Shown here: positions 26,801 through 64,000 of the stretch, one piece after another
Position numbering within the stretch: the stretch's first letter is position 1
Layout of the letters: each line of letters begins with the position of its first letter
Source: Anas platyrhynchos
Lineage: Eukaryota; Chordata; Aves; Anseriformes; Anatidae
Direction of reading: 5' to 3'
Assembly (NCBI RefSeq): GCF_047663525.1
Contig: NC_092587.1
Location: 44,662,501 to 44,726,500, forward strand
Length of the DNA stretch: 64,000 nt
Notes under the pieces: model-generated
Database searches by the model: none
What the model saw: only the letters and a program-made list of their open reading frames with translations
What the model was told of the DNA's origin: nothing
Translations under genes and position numbers: made by a program

Positions 26801-28334
26801 CAATCCTTGGTTTATCTTTTCCCACCAGGATGAATAGCACCTGATGCTTTTAGGCAGGAGCACAGCACAAGGCAGGTGAGAGAAAAGCAGCTAGAACAGG
26901 CAGGGAAGCTGTGTTTGGCCACAGCTTGACTTCAGTAACAACAGAGTAGCAGCTGAGATAAAAGGGACAGTTGTTCTCCAGGTTTCTGCCAAAATACTCC
27001 CTCACTAGTCTTTTGGAAGCTGATCCAAGGCAAATGTTGGACTCAGCAAAGCTTCCTTTGTTTGTAAACTTGTTCTCTAAATTCTTTTTTTTTTTTTTCA
27101 ACATCAGCTACTGTTTGAGCGAAAGCATTTCTAGATAGACAGTGTATCTATTTCCTCCCTCCCTCCCTATGATACAAGAAAAGGGGAGAAATTGGGTTTA
27201 GCAGAGTAACATCCCTTAGAAACACTAACAAAGGGGAAATACAGTTTTTAAAATAAACTAGAAATAACCCTTCAGTTACCGCTATCAGGATGCTGAACAT
27301 GCAAGTTTAGATTCGCTCGGTGTTTTTTGAATACTGTAGTATGGGCAATGGTCATATTTTTAAGATGGTCCAGTTTGCAAAGTGTTTCTCCCCATGAAAA
27401 TAAAACCTTTTAGTATGATCTCATCTATTTTAGTCAAACACCAGAGAAATGAGGGACTTTTTACAACACTCCATTCTATTTGCCCATGTCAAAACTGGAC
27501 ACCAGCTACCCAGGTGTTGTCATTTAGTCTTAAATGGACCAGCATCTGTTTTCACCATCTGGGAGTTTAATCTCTGATGTCTTTTGAAAAAAGAAGAAAA
27601 AACACCAAACATATGGAAGCTAATGTTCACAGCTAGTTTCTGTGTGGAGTCAGAAACAAGTGTCTGCCTGGGTAGCAAGTGGTTGGCATCACCACTAGCG
27701 CAGAAAGTTAATTACTGAGAATAAACTGAAAAATAAAACTAAGCAACTTTCTGCACATGAAGAGCTCAACATCTCATTATGATTAGTGAAGATCAAGCAT
27801 CAAAGCAATGATGCATGTTAATTTTCTTTTCATGTCAAAGATGGGGCAAGGACCAAGGGTTGGGATCCGATAGCTCAGGGACGTGGTGGTGACAGAACAC
27901 CAGACTTGAAAACAGCAATTAAAACTTTGCACACCCAAAAATGCTTTAGATGCTTTACAGGACAAGAACATTTTATGTGACAAGAACATTTTACACAACT
28001 AGCATCTTATGCAATAAGAAATTTTCCATACCCTTAGAAAAATACCAGCTGCTGCAATGAATAACTATGCGCTGTCAGCAACTGACGTGCATTTTCCTGC
28101 AAGGCCTTCTGTAAATCGGGCCTGACTCTGCTTCCTACAGGTCAAAGAGAGGAAAACTGTTTCTTCCACTTCCCAACATGGCTTTTGTCTTTTCTTTTTT
28201 AGGCAGAGAAAGTGGTAGTGTTGAGCTGGAAAACATCTACTAATGCAGCCGAAGGAACTGACAACCCTGCTTTCAGCCACATCGAAATGGATGTAGCAAG
28301 CGATAAGAACAAAGTCAATGGCCTTCACATATGA
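5533..28334 (+). CDS. SLC5A8: SLC5A8, sodium-coupled monocarboxylate transporter 1 (15 coding exons)
   Basis: Joined coding exons: 5533-5865, 7909-7974, 10874-10925, 11963-12030, 12869-13023, 14127-14267, 19152-19281, 20293-20381, 21013-21125, 22424-22491, 22780-22866, 23649-23848, 24694-24797, 26650-26735, 28203-28334. They total 1824 nt, giving 607 residues and a stop, with every junction in frame; I recall about 610 residues for the human protein. The family is SLC5/SSF Na+ symporters (13 membrane segments), which import lactate, pyruvate, butyrate and nicotinate at the plasma membrane of epithelia and neurons. Visible marks are the N-terminal [10 protein letters not shown] segment, KDFLMGGR, the [16 protein letters not shown] helix expected to line the Na+ site, [11 protein letters not shown], and the C-terminal TDNPAF. 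N475 and N481 form sequons in the loop before the last helix. The paralogue SLC5A12 is the alternative. I prefer SLC5A8 because the C-tail and the whole body match my memory of it and the neighbour is ANO4. Confidence 0.96.
7909..7974 (+). CDS. SLC5A8: SLC5A8 coding exon 2
   Basis: Residues 112-133, [20 protein letters not shown] then QT. The acceptor is TTTTGCAG. The only in-frame join to exon 3 uses a GC donor (GCAAGT at 7975), so intron 2 is of the GC-AG type. Confidence 0.93.
10874..10925 (+). CDS. SLC5A8: SLC5A8 coding exon 3
   Basis: Residues 134-150 plus one base: [17 protein letters not shown], a membrane segment typical of the family. The acceptor is CATCTAG and the donor GTAAGA at 10926. 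Confidence 0.95.
11463..11521 (+). repeat. Poly(T) run followed by GTTT repeats in SLC5A8 intron 3
   Basis: About 24 T's, then GGTGTCTA and five GTTT-type units. It is low-complexity sequence with no coding content and may be the tail of an old retroposon in reverse. Confidence 0.85.
11963..12030 (+). CDS. SLC5A8: SLC5A8 coding exon 4
   Basis: Residues 151-173: [20 protein letters not shown] then CTL. The acceptor is CTTTTTCAG and the donor GTATGT. The exon begins with two bases that complete the valine codon begun in exon 3. Confidence 0.95.
12869..13023 (+). CDS. SLC5A8: SLC5A8 coding exon 5
   Basis: Residues 174-224 plus two bases. It starts [20 protein letters not shown], the hallmark loop and following helix of SLC5 transporters, and ends GGRLNFW. 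The acceptor is CATGCAG and the donor GTGAGT. Confidence 0.95.
13536..13620 (+). mobile_element. CR1 LINE 3'-end fragment in SLC5A8 intron 5
   Basis: GTTGGACTTGATGATCCTTA is followed by GGGTCCCTTCCAACTC and a repeated ATTCTATGATTCT end, the standard CR1 3' terminus in forward orientation. Confidence 0.88.
14127..14267 (+). CDS. SLC5A8: SLC5A8 coding exon 6
   Basis: Residues 225-271 plus two bases. It reads [13 protein letters not shown], then GGTFTW and [18 protein letters not shown]. The NQSQVQRY segment is strongly conserved in monocarboxylate and iodide SLC5 members. The acceptor is CATTGTAG and the donor GTAAGT. Confidence 0.95.
15541..15608 (+). mobile_element. CR1 LINE 3'-end fragment in SLC5A8 intron 6
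   Basis: TTGGTCTTGATGATCCTGAA is followed by TTTTCCAACCTAAATGATTC and imperfect TATGATGCTATGACTC repeats, a diverged CR1 end in forward orientation. Confidence 0.8.
16750..17625 (-). mobile_element. CR1 LINE, 5'-truncated, with open ORF2 C-terminus, in SLC5A8 intron 6
   Basis: A copy of about 875 bp inserted antisense to SLC5A8. Its minus-strand frame is open from the 5' truncation (about 17607) to the natural stop at about 16834. It encodes the end of reverse transcriptase and the C-terminal region: [67 protein letters not shown]. The absence of stops suggests a relatively recent insertion for a CR1. It cannot move by itself, because the endonuclease and most of the RT are missing. Confidence 0.93.
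17628..17673 (+). repeat. Degenerate ACTACTTTTT repeat at the CR1 5' junction
   Basis: Several imperfect copies of ACTACTTTTT abut the 5' truncation point of the CR1 at 16750-17625. It may be a target-site simple repeat or have arisen at insertion. Confidence 0.6.
19152..19281 (+). CDS. SLC5A8: SLC5A8 coding exon 7
   Basis: Residues 272-315: [20 protein letters not shown], then [17 protein letters not shown]. It encodes a membrane helix and the following extracellular loop. The acceptor is TTGGCACAG and the donor GTACGG. It follows the longest intron of the gene (4.9 kb). Confidence 0.95.
20293..20381 (+). CDS. SLC5A8: SLC5A8 coding exon 8
   Basis: Residues 316-344 plus two bases: [20 protein letters not shown] then VASAYSGTL. 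This is the start of the core-helix region linked to Na+ binding in the family. The acceptor is TTTTTTCAG and the donor GTAAGT. Confidence 0.95.
21013..21125 (+). CDS. SLC5A8: SLC5A8 coding exon 9
   Basis: Residues 345-382 plus one base. [19 protein letters not shown] holds the serine cluster expected at the Na2 sodium site by comparison with the family. [15 protein letters not shown] follows. The acceptor is TTCTGTAG and the donor GTATGT. Confidence 0.95.
22424..22491 (+). CDS. SLC5A8: SLC5A8 coding exon 10
   Basis: Residues 383-405: [20 protein letters not shown] then LLQ, one membrane segment. The acceptor is CCACACAG and the donor GTGAGT. The intron after it is only 288 bases, the shortest in the gene. 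Confidence 0.95.
22780..22866 (+). CDS. SLC5A8: SLC5A8 coding exon 11
   Basis: Residues 406-434: [20 protein letters not shown] then ILCSFANGI, one membrane segment with the GMVGGP motif. The acceptor is CTTCCACAG and the donor GTAAGT. The exon starts and ends between codons. Confidence 0.95.
23649..23848 (+). CDS. SLC5A8: SLC5A8 coding exon 12
   Basis: Residues 435-500 plus two bases. A helix ([19 protein letters not shown]) is followed by [13 protein letters not shown] and a threonine/serine-rich extracellular loop. That loop has two N-glycosylation sequons, N475-I-S and N481-L-T. It is the least conserved part of the protein. The acceptor is TTTTGCAG and the donor GTATAC. Confidence 0.94.
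24694..24797 (+). CDS. SLC5A8: SLC5A8 coding exon 13
   Basis: Residues 501-535 plus one base: [18 protein letters not shown], then the last membrane helix [16 protein letters not shown]. The acceptor is CTTTTTCAG and the donor GTACTA, which lacks the usual G at donor position +5. Confidence 0.93.
24890..25125 (+). mobile_element. CR1 LINE 3' fragment in SLC5A8 intron 13
   Basis: The run from CTGGATATTAGGAAAAGCTT to the end of GGTCCCTTCCAACTG follows CR1 order: the end of ORF2 (GAGTTCAAGAAGCATTTGGA), a short 3'UTR and the TTCCAACT box. It has stops and lacks a clean ATTCTATG end, so it is older than the copy at 16750-17625. Confidence 0.8.
25416..25442. repeat. Perfect 10-bp inverted repeat with 7-nt spacer
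   Basis: The arms AAGCATGCAC and GTGCATGCTT surround CTGTACA in SLC5A8 intron 13. A short hairpin could form in the pre-mRNA. Confidence 0.9.
26650..26735 (+). CDS. SLC5A8: SLC5A8 coding exon 14
   Basis: Residues 536-564: [20 protein letters not shown] then NFSRSKSDT, the start of the cytoplasmic tail. [10 protein letters not shown] matches my memory of mammalian SLC5A8 exactly. The acceptor is TTTTTTAG and the donor GTAAGT. Confidence 0.94.
28203..28334 (+). CDS. SLC5A8: SLC5A8 coding exon 15 and stop
   Basis: Residues 565-607 and TGA at 28332-28334. It contains the conserved [11 protein letters not shown] stretch of the cytoplasmic tail and ends VNGLHI. The tail end differs from the T-x-L ending I recall for mammals. 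The acceptor is CTTTTTTAG. Confidence 0.94.
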   Translation, partial: AEKVVVLSWKTSTNAAEGTDNPAFSHIEMDVASDKNKVNGLHI

Positions 28335-29678
28335 CATGGGGCCATGTCAGCCCTCGAGGACAGTTTTGTTGACGTGAAGCACTGCTGACGTTCCTGTGCT
28401 GGGTCAGTTACCAGCCCTGCCGGGTTACAGGCAGGAGTCTGCTGAGCTTCGTGGTACTGTTACCCTTGCACAACCTTGACATGAGTCAAGAAAGGAATCA
28501 GGTCTTTCCTGCTGCTCTCTCTCTCACTCTGGATCTTGGTGACAGGGCTTAAGGTGATGGTTCAATGTGAAATATTTGCCTGATATTCTTGAGCCTCCTG
28601 GAAAATAACTGCTTTGAATTTCAGTTCACTCTTGGGGTAAATTTTTTATTTGGGAAGAGCACTGTTCCCTCAGACATGCTTGTTCTCCTTTTTTTTTTTT
28701 TTTTTTAAAGTCCTTAAATGTACAAGGAGGTAGGTACTGTAGGATCATTGCAGGGTGCATCAGATTGAAAGAAACAGTGGATCTTCTTTTGTAGCACAGG
28801 AGATGTGCTTGTCTCCATCTGGTTGCTTTGCAGAACTGATCCTGACAGCATATTTATTTTGCTGTTTTTTTCCTATATATTTGCTTTCATTAAGCCACTC
28901 ATTGTTTGGTTACCTGCATCTACTCCTGTGTGCTCGCTGTTGGAAGCTACAAGAGTGTCTTTGGAGATGGGTGAAAGCAAGCATCACTAATATCGTGCTC
29001 TTTACTCCCTGCCTGACTCTTCTGCCTTGTCTTCCCCTTCCAGAGCTGGCCCTCATAAAGTGAGCTATCTGGGCTTTTTATTCAGTGCCATGTAGCAGAA
29101 CCACTTGCTGGCCAAAGACCACTCTTGTACTGGACTGGGTGTGCTGTAGCAAAGATGTAAATGGAAGAAGATGGCCCTCTTTGCTGTACTGGGCAAGAGA
29201 GAAGGCTGCACCTGCAGTTGCCACTGCTGTTATGTGTGGGGCTGTGAGCTGAAACCTGCTATAGCCATTTGTGTTCGTGTAGTCCCTGTTGTCATTCTGG
29301 GGATTCACTTGCAAGACTGGGACAGATCAGGCCAGAGTATGTTGTTTTGTCGTGGGCAGAGTCCACTGTGCAGTCCCCAGGTAAGGAAGGGATTACATAG
29401 GCTGTAGTTTGGTAAAGTCTTGTCCATGGCTGCAAGGTACTGGATGGCTCATCTTCTGGTGGGGCTGCCAAGAAGAGCTCAACAGCACATCCTTCCTTGA
29501 CCATGTACTTCTGGCTTGGAAGGGTAAAAACCACTATAGCTTCCTTGTCCTATCTGCTTTCTGGTACAACAGGGACCAGACTATTTGACCCACTGTGTTG
29601 TTTTTGCACTGCAGACTTTCTGCTACGGGTATATGTAAGTGTTCAAAACTTGTCTACAGCAATGGAACCAAGTTGGGT

Positions 29679-29684
29679 AATAAA
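29679..29684 (+). terminator. Candidate poly(A) signal for SLC5A8
   Basis: AATAAA about 1.35 kb after the stop codon, on the coding strand. A second AATAAA lies at 30211-30216. Either could end the transcript. RNA data would be needed to place the cleavage site. Confidence 0.45.
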
Positions 29685-30210
29685 AGTCATTGCAGGAAAG
29701 CCAAGCTGTGAAGCTTATAAAGCTGTCATGCTTGATATTTAAATCAAACACTGACTGTATGTCTTAAACGCTCTCTAGAAGTTATGCTGCAGTTGTACCC
29801 TGTGCTGAGCTGCTATAATTTGGGGTTTGACTCAGTGCTAGTTTATCTATGCCAATTTGGGCCCTTTAGCTCTTAATCTATTCTGTGCCCCAGTGACAGT
29901 GGGCATTTGGTGATTTCCTGTGTAAGATGAGCTGACAAGATCAGAAAACATTAGGAAGAAAAAATGGGAGCAGACCTCTCCTAGAGGAGTACAGACCAGA
30001 TAGACCCTGCACGGCTTGCCACTAGGAGCACATCTCCATCAGCTAACCCAGTACAAAATGACATGATGAAGGCAGGCTTCCTCTCTGCCTCCTGAAACAT
30101 GCACTTGCACAATCCAATGAAGAATTTAGGGCCAGCCCCTTGTCTCTCATTCCTCTGCTGCAGTGCTGTGACCAGGTTAGTGTCAGAACACTGTGCAGAA
30201 GGGCAAGCAG

Positions 30211-30216
30211 AATAAA
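30211..30216 (+). terminator. Second candidate poly(A) signal for SLC5A8
   Basis: AATAAA about 1.9 kb after the SLC5A8 stop, followed within 15 bases by the related GATAAA. It may give a longer alternative 3'UTR. Confidence 0.35.
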
Positions 30217-31791
30217 TCCCAGCAAGCAGGATAAATACCTGGTGTTACATCTTGTGTCCCCATATCTAAGATCTGATCTGAGATGATCAATAGCATGCTG
30301 TATAAAGTCTTCTGGGATTCAGGAGAGGCCTCTGTTCTGGGACTGTCCTAGTCTAGCATAGCTAGACAACTAGCCCAGTGAGTGAATGAGCTGCCTATGC
30401 TTTCCAAACATCAAATGGTTAAGTGCAGCTCATGCAGCCTTGTGCCTTGACTTCATGACAAAAACTGATACTGCACTTTGTGCTGCAAAATAGTTTTTGA
30501 GCCTTGGAGTAAAATAATTTGTAGTTACCACGTATTTGCATCCCAGAGATCTGATCAAGAGTAAGTAATGGTATTTCCACTCTGCTACAGAGAACCAAAA
30601 TGTGGTGAAAAGGACTGGTGTTCCTCTGTGTGTCTCTGCTTAGTGGCACATAGTAAGCCATGGACAAAAGAGAAGCCTATTGCAAGCCCTTGGTTTATGT
30701 GCCACCTGGTATGGCTACAGCACTCCCAACCCACATACTGAAATCCCATCTGAACCTGCTCCTCAGGAGGGTGACTGATTGCTGTTTTATTAAACAGCAT
30801 CAGTATGGCCTATGTTGCAGCACTCTGTGCTGAGATCCCTGTTTACACTGTAGTCAATACTGCCTTAAACTATCCTGGGTGACCTGTGGCTTCTACCTGT
30901 TCTGTTCATGGAGAGAAGACTAATCTTGCTGATTATCCTAGTTAAGAAAAAAATGTAGTGTCACAGAGTTTTTCCTCAGTACTTTGAATTCACATAATTT
31001 ATTAAAACAGAGAAAACACAAGTCATTGCTTGAAGTTACTTTTTTTGAGCACTTCATTTAACTCTAATTTTGGTATGAAGTGAAAGCTTGGGCTAGATGA
31101 TATCTGTGGGTCCACAAAATGAGTATTTGCTGGGGAAAATACCTTGCTGTAAGAGGCAAACATTTTTAAACATTGCAGATGACCCTGATAACTATTCCTT
31201 TTCTTGTTAGTTCACCTCCCATGATTGCTGCAGAGCCAAGAAGTGACTCTTCCTGCTTTGCTTTTTTTTCTATATACTTGTTACTTTAATTGGCATCACT
31301 AATTAAAACAGTTAATTTTGAATAATATTTTCTCTGGGATTATATACTGTCCTCAGCTAGTTGGACACAGAGCCAGGGCCTCGTGTAAAAGCAGCAGGAC
31401 AATTCTCAATGTCTCCATCATGCTCCTGCACCTTGATCCTTCATCTCTCCCAGCTAAAACTCAACCAACAATGAAATGAAGGATGGCCAAGCCAATTAAT
31501 TCCACGGGAGCAGGAGCACTCCACACTGTCCAAATTACATGTGGCATCTGTCAGGGTCAAGAGAAAAAGCAAGTGGGAACATTAAAAAGTGAACTAAATA
31601 CACAACGGAAACAATAATTGACTATGTAAATACACAAAGGATTCACAGAGAGAAGGCAGTGATGGATCCTGGCCCTTTTAGGTTTGCATTTACTTTTGTT
31701 TCTACTTAATTGGTCTGTTTGCTTTCTGAACAAATAAGGGAAACAGAAAAAAAATCATAAACACCAAACAGCAAATATTTCATATGCATAA

Positions 31792-31809
31792 TTTATTTTA
31801 AAGTTTATT
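31792..31809 (-). terminator. Candidate poly(A) signals for ANO4
   Basis: Two AATAAA hexamers on the minus strand (31792-31797 and 31804-31809), about 3.65 kb after the ANO4 stop. The AT-rich sequence above them, from about 31810 to 35463, looks like a long 3'UTR with no open frames or repeats. The assignment is inference. Confidence 0.4.
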
Positions 31810-34800
31810 GCGTCACATTATACAAGCATTAAACATGGCTTTATGTTGATGATTTTTTTTAAAGTGTGAAAACTTGACATTCTTCTTCATAGGATTTTTT
31901 TCTATTTACAAATAAACAATCTCTCTATATACTTTATATATATATTATATATATATGGTAAATAACATAACTTCCATCAGAAAGACTTTAAATAAAGAAA
32001 GAACTGATTTGTAAACAGGGTTTCCATTGTAATATTTGGTGGTTTGAACACAGATGATGTTCTTTACTTAGGCTTTTTCTTTTGTTAAAGTATCCAGGTT
32101 GTTCATTTACATTTCTTCTAAGATTTGTAAAACCAATATGGGACAGAATGCAAAAAACGTAGCAAACAGGCTGAAAAACAGTCCCAATATACAGTTTGTT
32201 CCTTGTTTTTAAAAACTGGTGTGTAACTGCTCATGAAGTACATGCTTGCTGTCAAGAGTGGTCTATTGAGATCAATCTATGCTGATTGCAGGATGATTTC
32301 ACAGTAAATCCTTTGATGTGTGCTGTCCTGCTTGCTATGGAAAATGTCTGTGGCATGCATTGAGGTTGCACTTTTTCTCATTCCTTTGAAGGTAGTGCTC
32401 TCTTGGAGCTTGAGTAAGTAAACAACATATAGGACTGTCACCTGGAGGTTTAAACAAAACCCATTGTCAGATCAGAAAGAAGGGAGTGACATAAATTCAC
32501 TATCTAGAGACCATTTAAAATTCCATTTATTATCATTAGCCTATTGCTTGTATTATATTTTCCTAACTAATGAAATAAATAGAAAGAGGTTGTCTTTCCT
32601 GAGTGTTCCGCTACATAGCTTTGAAGGACTAAAGGGAAATCTATTCTGCAGCACTGAAACATCAGTGGGGTGACTGGTCAACATTAAGTGACAGAAATGT
32701 ACTCAGGAACTGCCAGGGAGGTCAGAGCCCCTTTCAGCATCATGCTCAACACAAGCTTGGTAAACAGCCAACTCACATTCTCGGCTTGAAAAGAACAGGA
32801 TGCAACCTCTAGCAAGGTAGTGTCATGAAAATTCATCACAATGTAGCTATGTTGAAAACTTCTACCAAAAGCAATTTGTATGTATTGTATTTTTGATGCA
32901 CTTTATTTGTTTTGACACATTATATTGCTGTGATTCCTCCAGAATGGAAGTCAACTTATATTCTACTAGATTTCAATTCGTTCTGTGAAGTTACTGAGAT
33001 CTCCAGTGACAAAGCTTTATCTTCCTGCAGGAGTTGGCAAAGCTTTGCACTCATTTGGGTGAGACTGATTTTATGCATGACTCACAACTCATTTTACTAC
33101 TTAGCAAACATTTCCTAAGCTAGTCATCTGTTAATTTAGATATTAAACAGAGGGTATGCAATCTAATCCGATTGATCGAGCAAATTTGGTCTGAATGTGA
33201 TTTTGCATGGTGATCCTGCTTGAGAGCATCCAGATTGCAAGTGCAATAGACACCCGTAGGTGGTGGATGGTAAATACTAACCCATCTGGCATGTGTGTAT
33301 CAAAGGATGCCATTGCCTAACCTCCACCCCCTATTTACAGAGACAGAATATCCCCATTTCTGTACTGCCCATATGGGCTGTGTCCACAGCTGCTGAAGCA
33401 AAGATGAACAAACAAGTTCACTTGCTTGTTAGGCAGAAATACACCCCATAACCATTAGTTGTCTTCCTCATTCATTTTGGCGCCAAGTCAACACAGAACA
33501 GATTCATCCTGAAACCCCTTCAGTGACTACGCTGCCTCATGGGAACATCAAGCCTGGGCCAGGAGTGCCTGATAATGGGAGCTGCTGTGGCATTTATCCT
33601 CTTCAGGTAGGATGACAGTCATTAGTTGAGGATGTACCTTATTGCAAGGAAGCAAAGGGTAGGCAGGCAGTGGCTCTACAGAGATCAGGGTGCAAACATT
33701 TTCTTCCACTAAGACGTATTACCTTTTATTAAAACTTTCTTTCCCACAGAAGTAGCACAGTTCTACCCTGCAGTGGAAAGAAGCTGATGGATCTAATTTG
33801 GCAATATGTGCAAGTGGTCCTGATGTCTTGTGGAGTCTGAGGCATCCGACCACTGTGTGGTCACTCCAGAAGGGCAAATTTTAGCCCTTCTGTCAAATGG
33901 TTTCTAGAGGAACTTGTAGGAACAATTTGCCGATTTTTCCTCCTTCTTAAACACCTTCAGACTAACAAGGTCAATATTCCTTGATATTTCTGATGGAGCT
34001 CCAGTCATTTGGAAAAGGGTAAAGTGAATTGATCGGCTCCAGGACTTTATATCTAGCTGTATCATCACCAAGACGTACATCTACTTCCACCTGTCTTCTT
34101 ACAGTCTTGGCTTTTGAACCTCTTCATGAAGAAATGTTGTGGCTGAGTATGCCACTGCACATTCTGCAATAATCACTTTGAGACAAGAGGTGGTAGGGCT
34201 TTCACAACACTCAGTCTTTTGATTCATGTTGCTCCATCCAACACTTCAGCAGTCTTCAGACTTACAACTCTCCTATTTTGGGCTAATGGTCAGCAAATTC
34301 TTTAATTTCTTAATGCTAAATGATTTGCAAAAGGATATGAACAGTGGCCCATTTTGGCCAAATCTAATTCTACAGCCTGTGTAGAATTGTTCTGCATGAA
34401 GGAGTTCAAGCTATTTTGTGTTATCACAGTCTGGTTGTTTCCCACTACTCCCCTCCTTAGATAACAAAGAGGAATAAAGAAAAAGTTACAAGAGCGGAGA
34501 TTTTGAATGACTGTGTTCTCTTGTTCTGCTGACCTTGTTCATCTTTTTTTTTTTTCTTTCCCCCCCAAACTTAGCTCTTTAAGACAGACTGTCTGCTGTT
34601 ATGTGTATCGTACACCCTAATTCCTGATGGGGCCTAGGTGTGGTCTGGTGATCGACTACATGGGCAATTTTGGGCAAGATGTCCTAACCCGATTTGTTTC
34701 CTTCAGACAGTCCCGCAGCTGAAAAGGCACCGTTCAAATATTTAAAACTTGTTACCAACCTTTCACAATAATACTTCCAAATAAGTGACACTATAGTTAG

Positions 34801-35463
34801 TCACCTCTGGCCACATTTGGATAGCTGTCGGCCAGCACTTCTGCACACAAATTTTTTCAGAACTGTTAGACCAGCTGATTGGACTCATGATCAAGCATAT
34901 CCTCCTAAAAATACTTAGGTACTGTTGAAGTTATAGAAACAGTCCACATATGTGACTTTAACTGATGGTAAATGCAAGCTAATACAGCTTAGTCCACCAT
35001 GGGAGAGGGCATCACTGCCATGCATACGCTGCAGGTGCTGGCCACACATGTGGACACGTACTGTTGTGTTGTTAATGTGCAGTCATTGGCTATGAAATAG
35101 CAGCCCGGTCATGAGCAGGAGCCATGAGATCACTAGGTTCTGTAAAGCACTATAAGATATATAATTGCTTTAAAGTTCAGGACCCTGAACTTAAGTCATG
35201 CATGGGAGCTTCCTGGAAAGAGTGCAGAGACTTACTCATTGGTCTGCTCTGCTCATGGCAATGTTAGCTCTGGAGAAGACTAAGCCTTGTAAGACCCCTA
35301 ATTTCAAAAGATTTATCACAGTATGCACCATATTAACCATGGGCACACTTGTGATAAGTGCACACAACAGTGATTGACTATTCCTCTTTCACTGCAGAAA
35401 ACCAGGATTTTTTTTAATAAACAGAATTCCTATCTTCTTTTAAGCAGTTTCTTCCTCACCCCA

Positions 35464-63031
<27,568 letters not shown>

Positions 63032-64000
63032 CTAGAGAACAGAGAGACAATGTTCATGTACAGTACAGCTAGGAAAGATCCTGACGTCAGATAATTTTTT
63101 CAGATCACTGTTAATGAGAATTATACCTTGGAATTCAGTAGCCGGCACAGATACTATAAAAGCTGAGCTGGGAAATCAGCTATCTGTCATGAAGACACTA
63201 TATCCATAAAACCATATTGGAATCATTTAGTAAACTCCCCGATTGACTACTTATCTAAACAATACCTTTTCAAACTATATGACTGCAAGCCATGTCATTT
63301 CAAAATTGCTATCACAGGGCTTTCCAGACTAGCATTATCCTATTGATACTGGAACTTTACAACGATGATGGGAGGCTGCTTCATTTTCCAAACCCAATTG
63401 CTGTTTGTTCAGCAGTCAGGTAACAGCAGCAGAAGACTTTCATTATTTAGAGAGGCCATGCCATCCAGCAGAACTCAATTCCTTTTTAGCTTGGACAATA
63501 CCAATAGCAGGAGCAGCTTTCAGCAGCAGAAATTTTAAGTCCTGCTTTGCTGTAATACTCTCTTCCAAAATGAAACATGGGGATTTTTTAGACTGCGACT
63601 TGGTTACATCTATTTACAGCCACGTTAGAAGACAGGGTTCAGCTGACACTGCATAGTTTTCAGCTGCAGTACAGCTCCCCCCCTGCCTTGCCATCCAGCA
63701 GGTTCACCACCACCAGCCTGTCCTGGCTTGTCCTGGGCCACCTCTCCCAAGCCTGACATCAGGGATGCTGCCAGAGATGAGAGCAAACAACAGGCTGCTG
63801 GGATGGACTCTGACAGCTGCTGACAGACCATACACATTGAATCGAGTGTTACAGTGCTCTGGTACATGCTGGAGAACTGGCTCATCGTACAGCTGGCTAT
63901 GAGGAAGAACAGAGGCACCTCTCAACTGCCTTTGCAGTTTTTCTGCCAGGCCTCTGCTGTGCATTTTGTTGTAACAGTTAAGAGCCCAACGCACCGATTT
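63032..64000 (-). other. Partial ANO4 intron at the window edge
   Basis: Begins at the acceptor of window exon 1 and runs off the window. The preceding ANO4 exon is not found here. Minus-strand open frames around 63625-63994 show no anoctamin similarity. Confidence 0.7.

Larger units (their letters stand above)
19282..28202 (+). other. SLC5A8 introns 7-14
   Basis: Eight introns of 1011, 631, 1298, 288, 782, 845, 1852 and 1467 bases, all GT-AG. Only intron 13 contains a recognisable CR1 and the 10-bp hairpin. The others look like single-copy sequence. Confidence 0.75.
28335..35463. other. 3' ends of SLC5A8 and ANO4 and the spacer between them
   Basis: From the SLC5A8 stop to about 30230 is probable SLC5A8 3'UTR with a T17 run at about 28690. 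From about 30230 to 31790 there is unannotated spacer. From about 31800 to 35463 is probable ANO4 3'UTR, AT-rich with a TATATA tract near 31938-31966. I found no third gene between the stops. Confidence 0.55.

Noticed and set aside
31080-31125. Possible CR1 end (GGGCTAGATGATATCTGTGG)
   Set aside because: Only a short similarity to the CR1 3' box and no ATTCTATG end; too weak to call.

Overview
This is a stretch of bird nuclear genome. The coding sequence is split into short exons with GT-AG introns. Seven CR1 retrotransposon fragments, with the avian ATTCTATGATTC-type 3' end, lie in it, and there is a remnant of a bird LTR. I see no bacterial operons, CRISPR arrays or complete single-exon genes. 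The species cannot be fixed from the sequence; the LTR type makes me lean weakly towards a non-galliform bird.

Two protein genes converge tail to tail. On the + strand, 5533-28334 holds the complete coding sequence of SLC5A8 (sodium-coupled monocarboxylate transporter 1). Its 15 coding exons join in frame to 607 residues. A TATA box lies 117 bases before the start codon, in a GC-rich region preceded by a 69-bp purine tract. On the - strand, 63031 down to 35464 holds the last 12 coding exons of ANO4 (anoctamin-4, TMEM16D). They encode 490 residues covering most of the membrane domain, including all six predicted calcium-binding side chains, and the C-terminus. The 5' half of ANO4 lies beyond position 64000. 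The SLC5A8/ANO4 pairing matches the convergent arrangement known on human chromosome 12q23, which supports both names over the paralogous pair SLC5A12/ANO3.

Layout: 1-5200 upstream intergenic DNA with two CR1 pieces; 5208-5532 promoter and 5'UTR of SLC5A8; 5533-28334 SLC5A8 coding exons and introns, with CR1 copies in introns 5, 6 and 13; 28335 to about 30230 probable SLC5A8 3'UTR; about 30230-31790 spacer; about 31800-35463 probable ANO4 3'UTR; 35464-63031 ANO4 exons and introns, with one CR1 piece, a TTTTA array, a perfect hairpin and an LTR remnant; 63032-64000 incomplete ANO4 intron.

The two proteins are not known to work together; one takes up lactate, pyruvate and short-chain fatty acids with sodium and the other is a calcium-regulated ion channel/lipid scramblase family member. 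I found no undescribed multi-gene system. The most useful observations are at the gene-structure level: a GC-AG intron in SLC5A8, a changed C-terminal PDZ-type motif, an unusual ANO4 acceptor beside a decoy AG, a weak ANO4 donor, and several structured or repetitive noncoding tracts.
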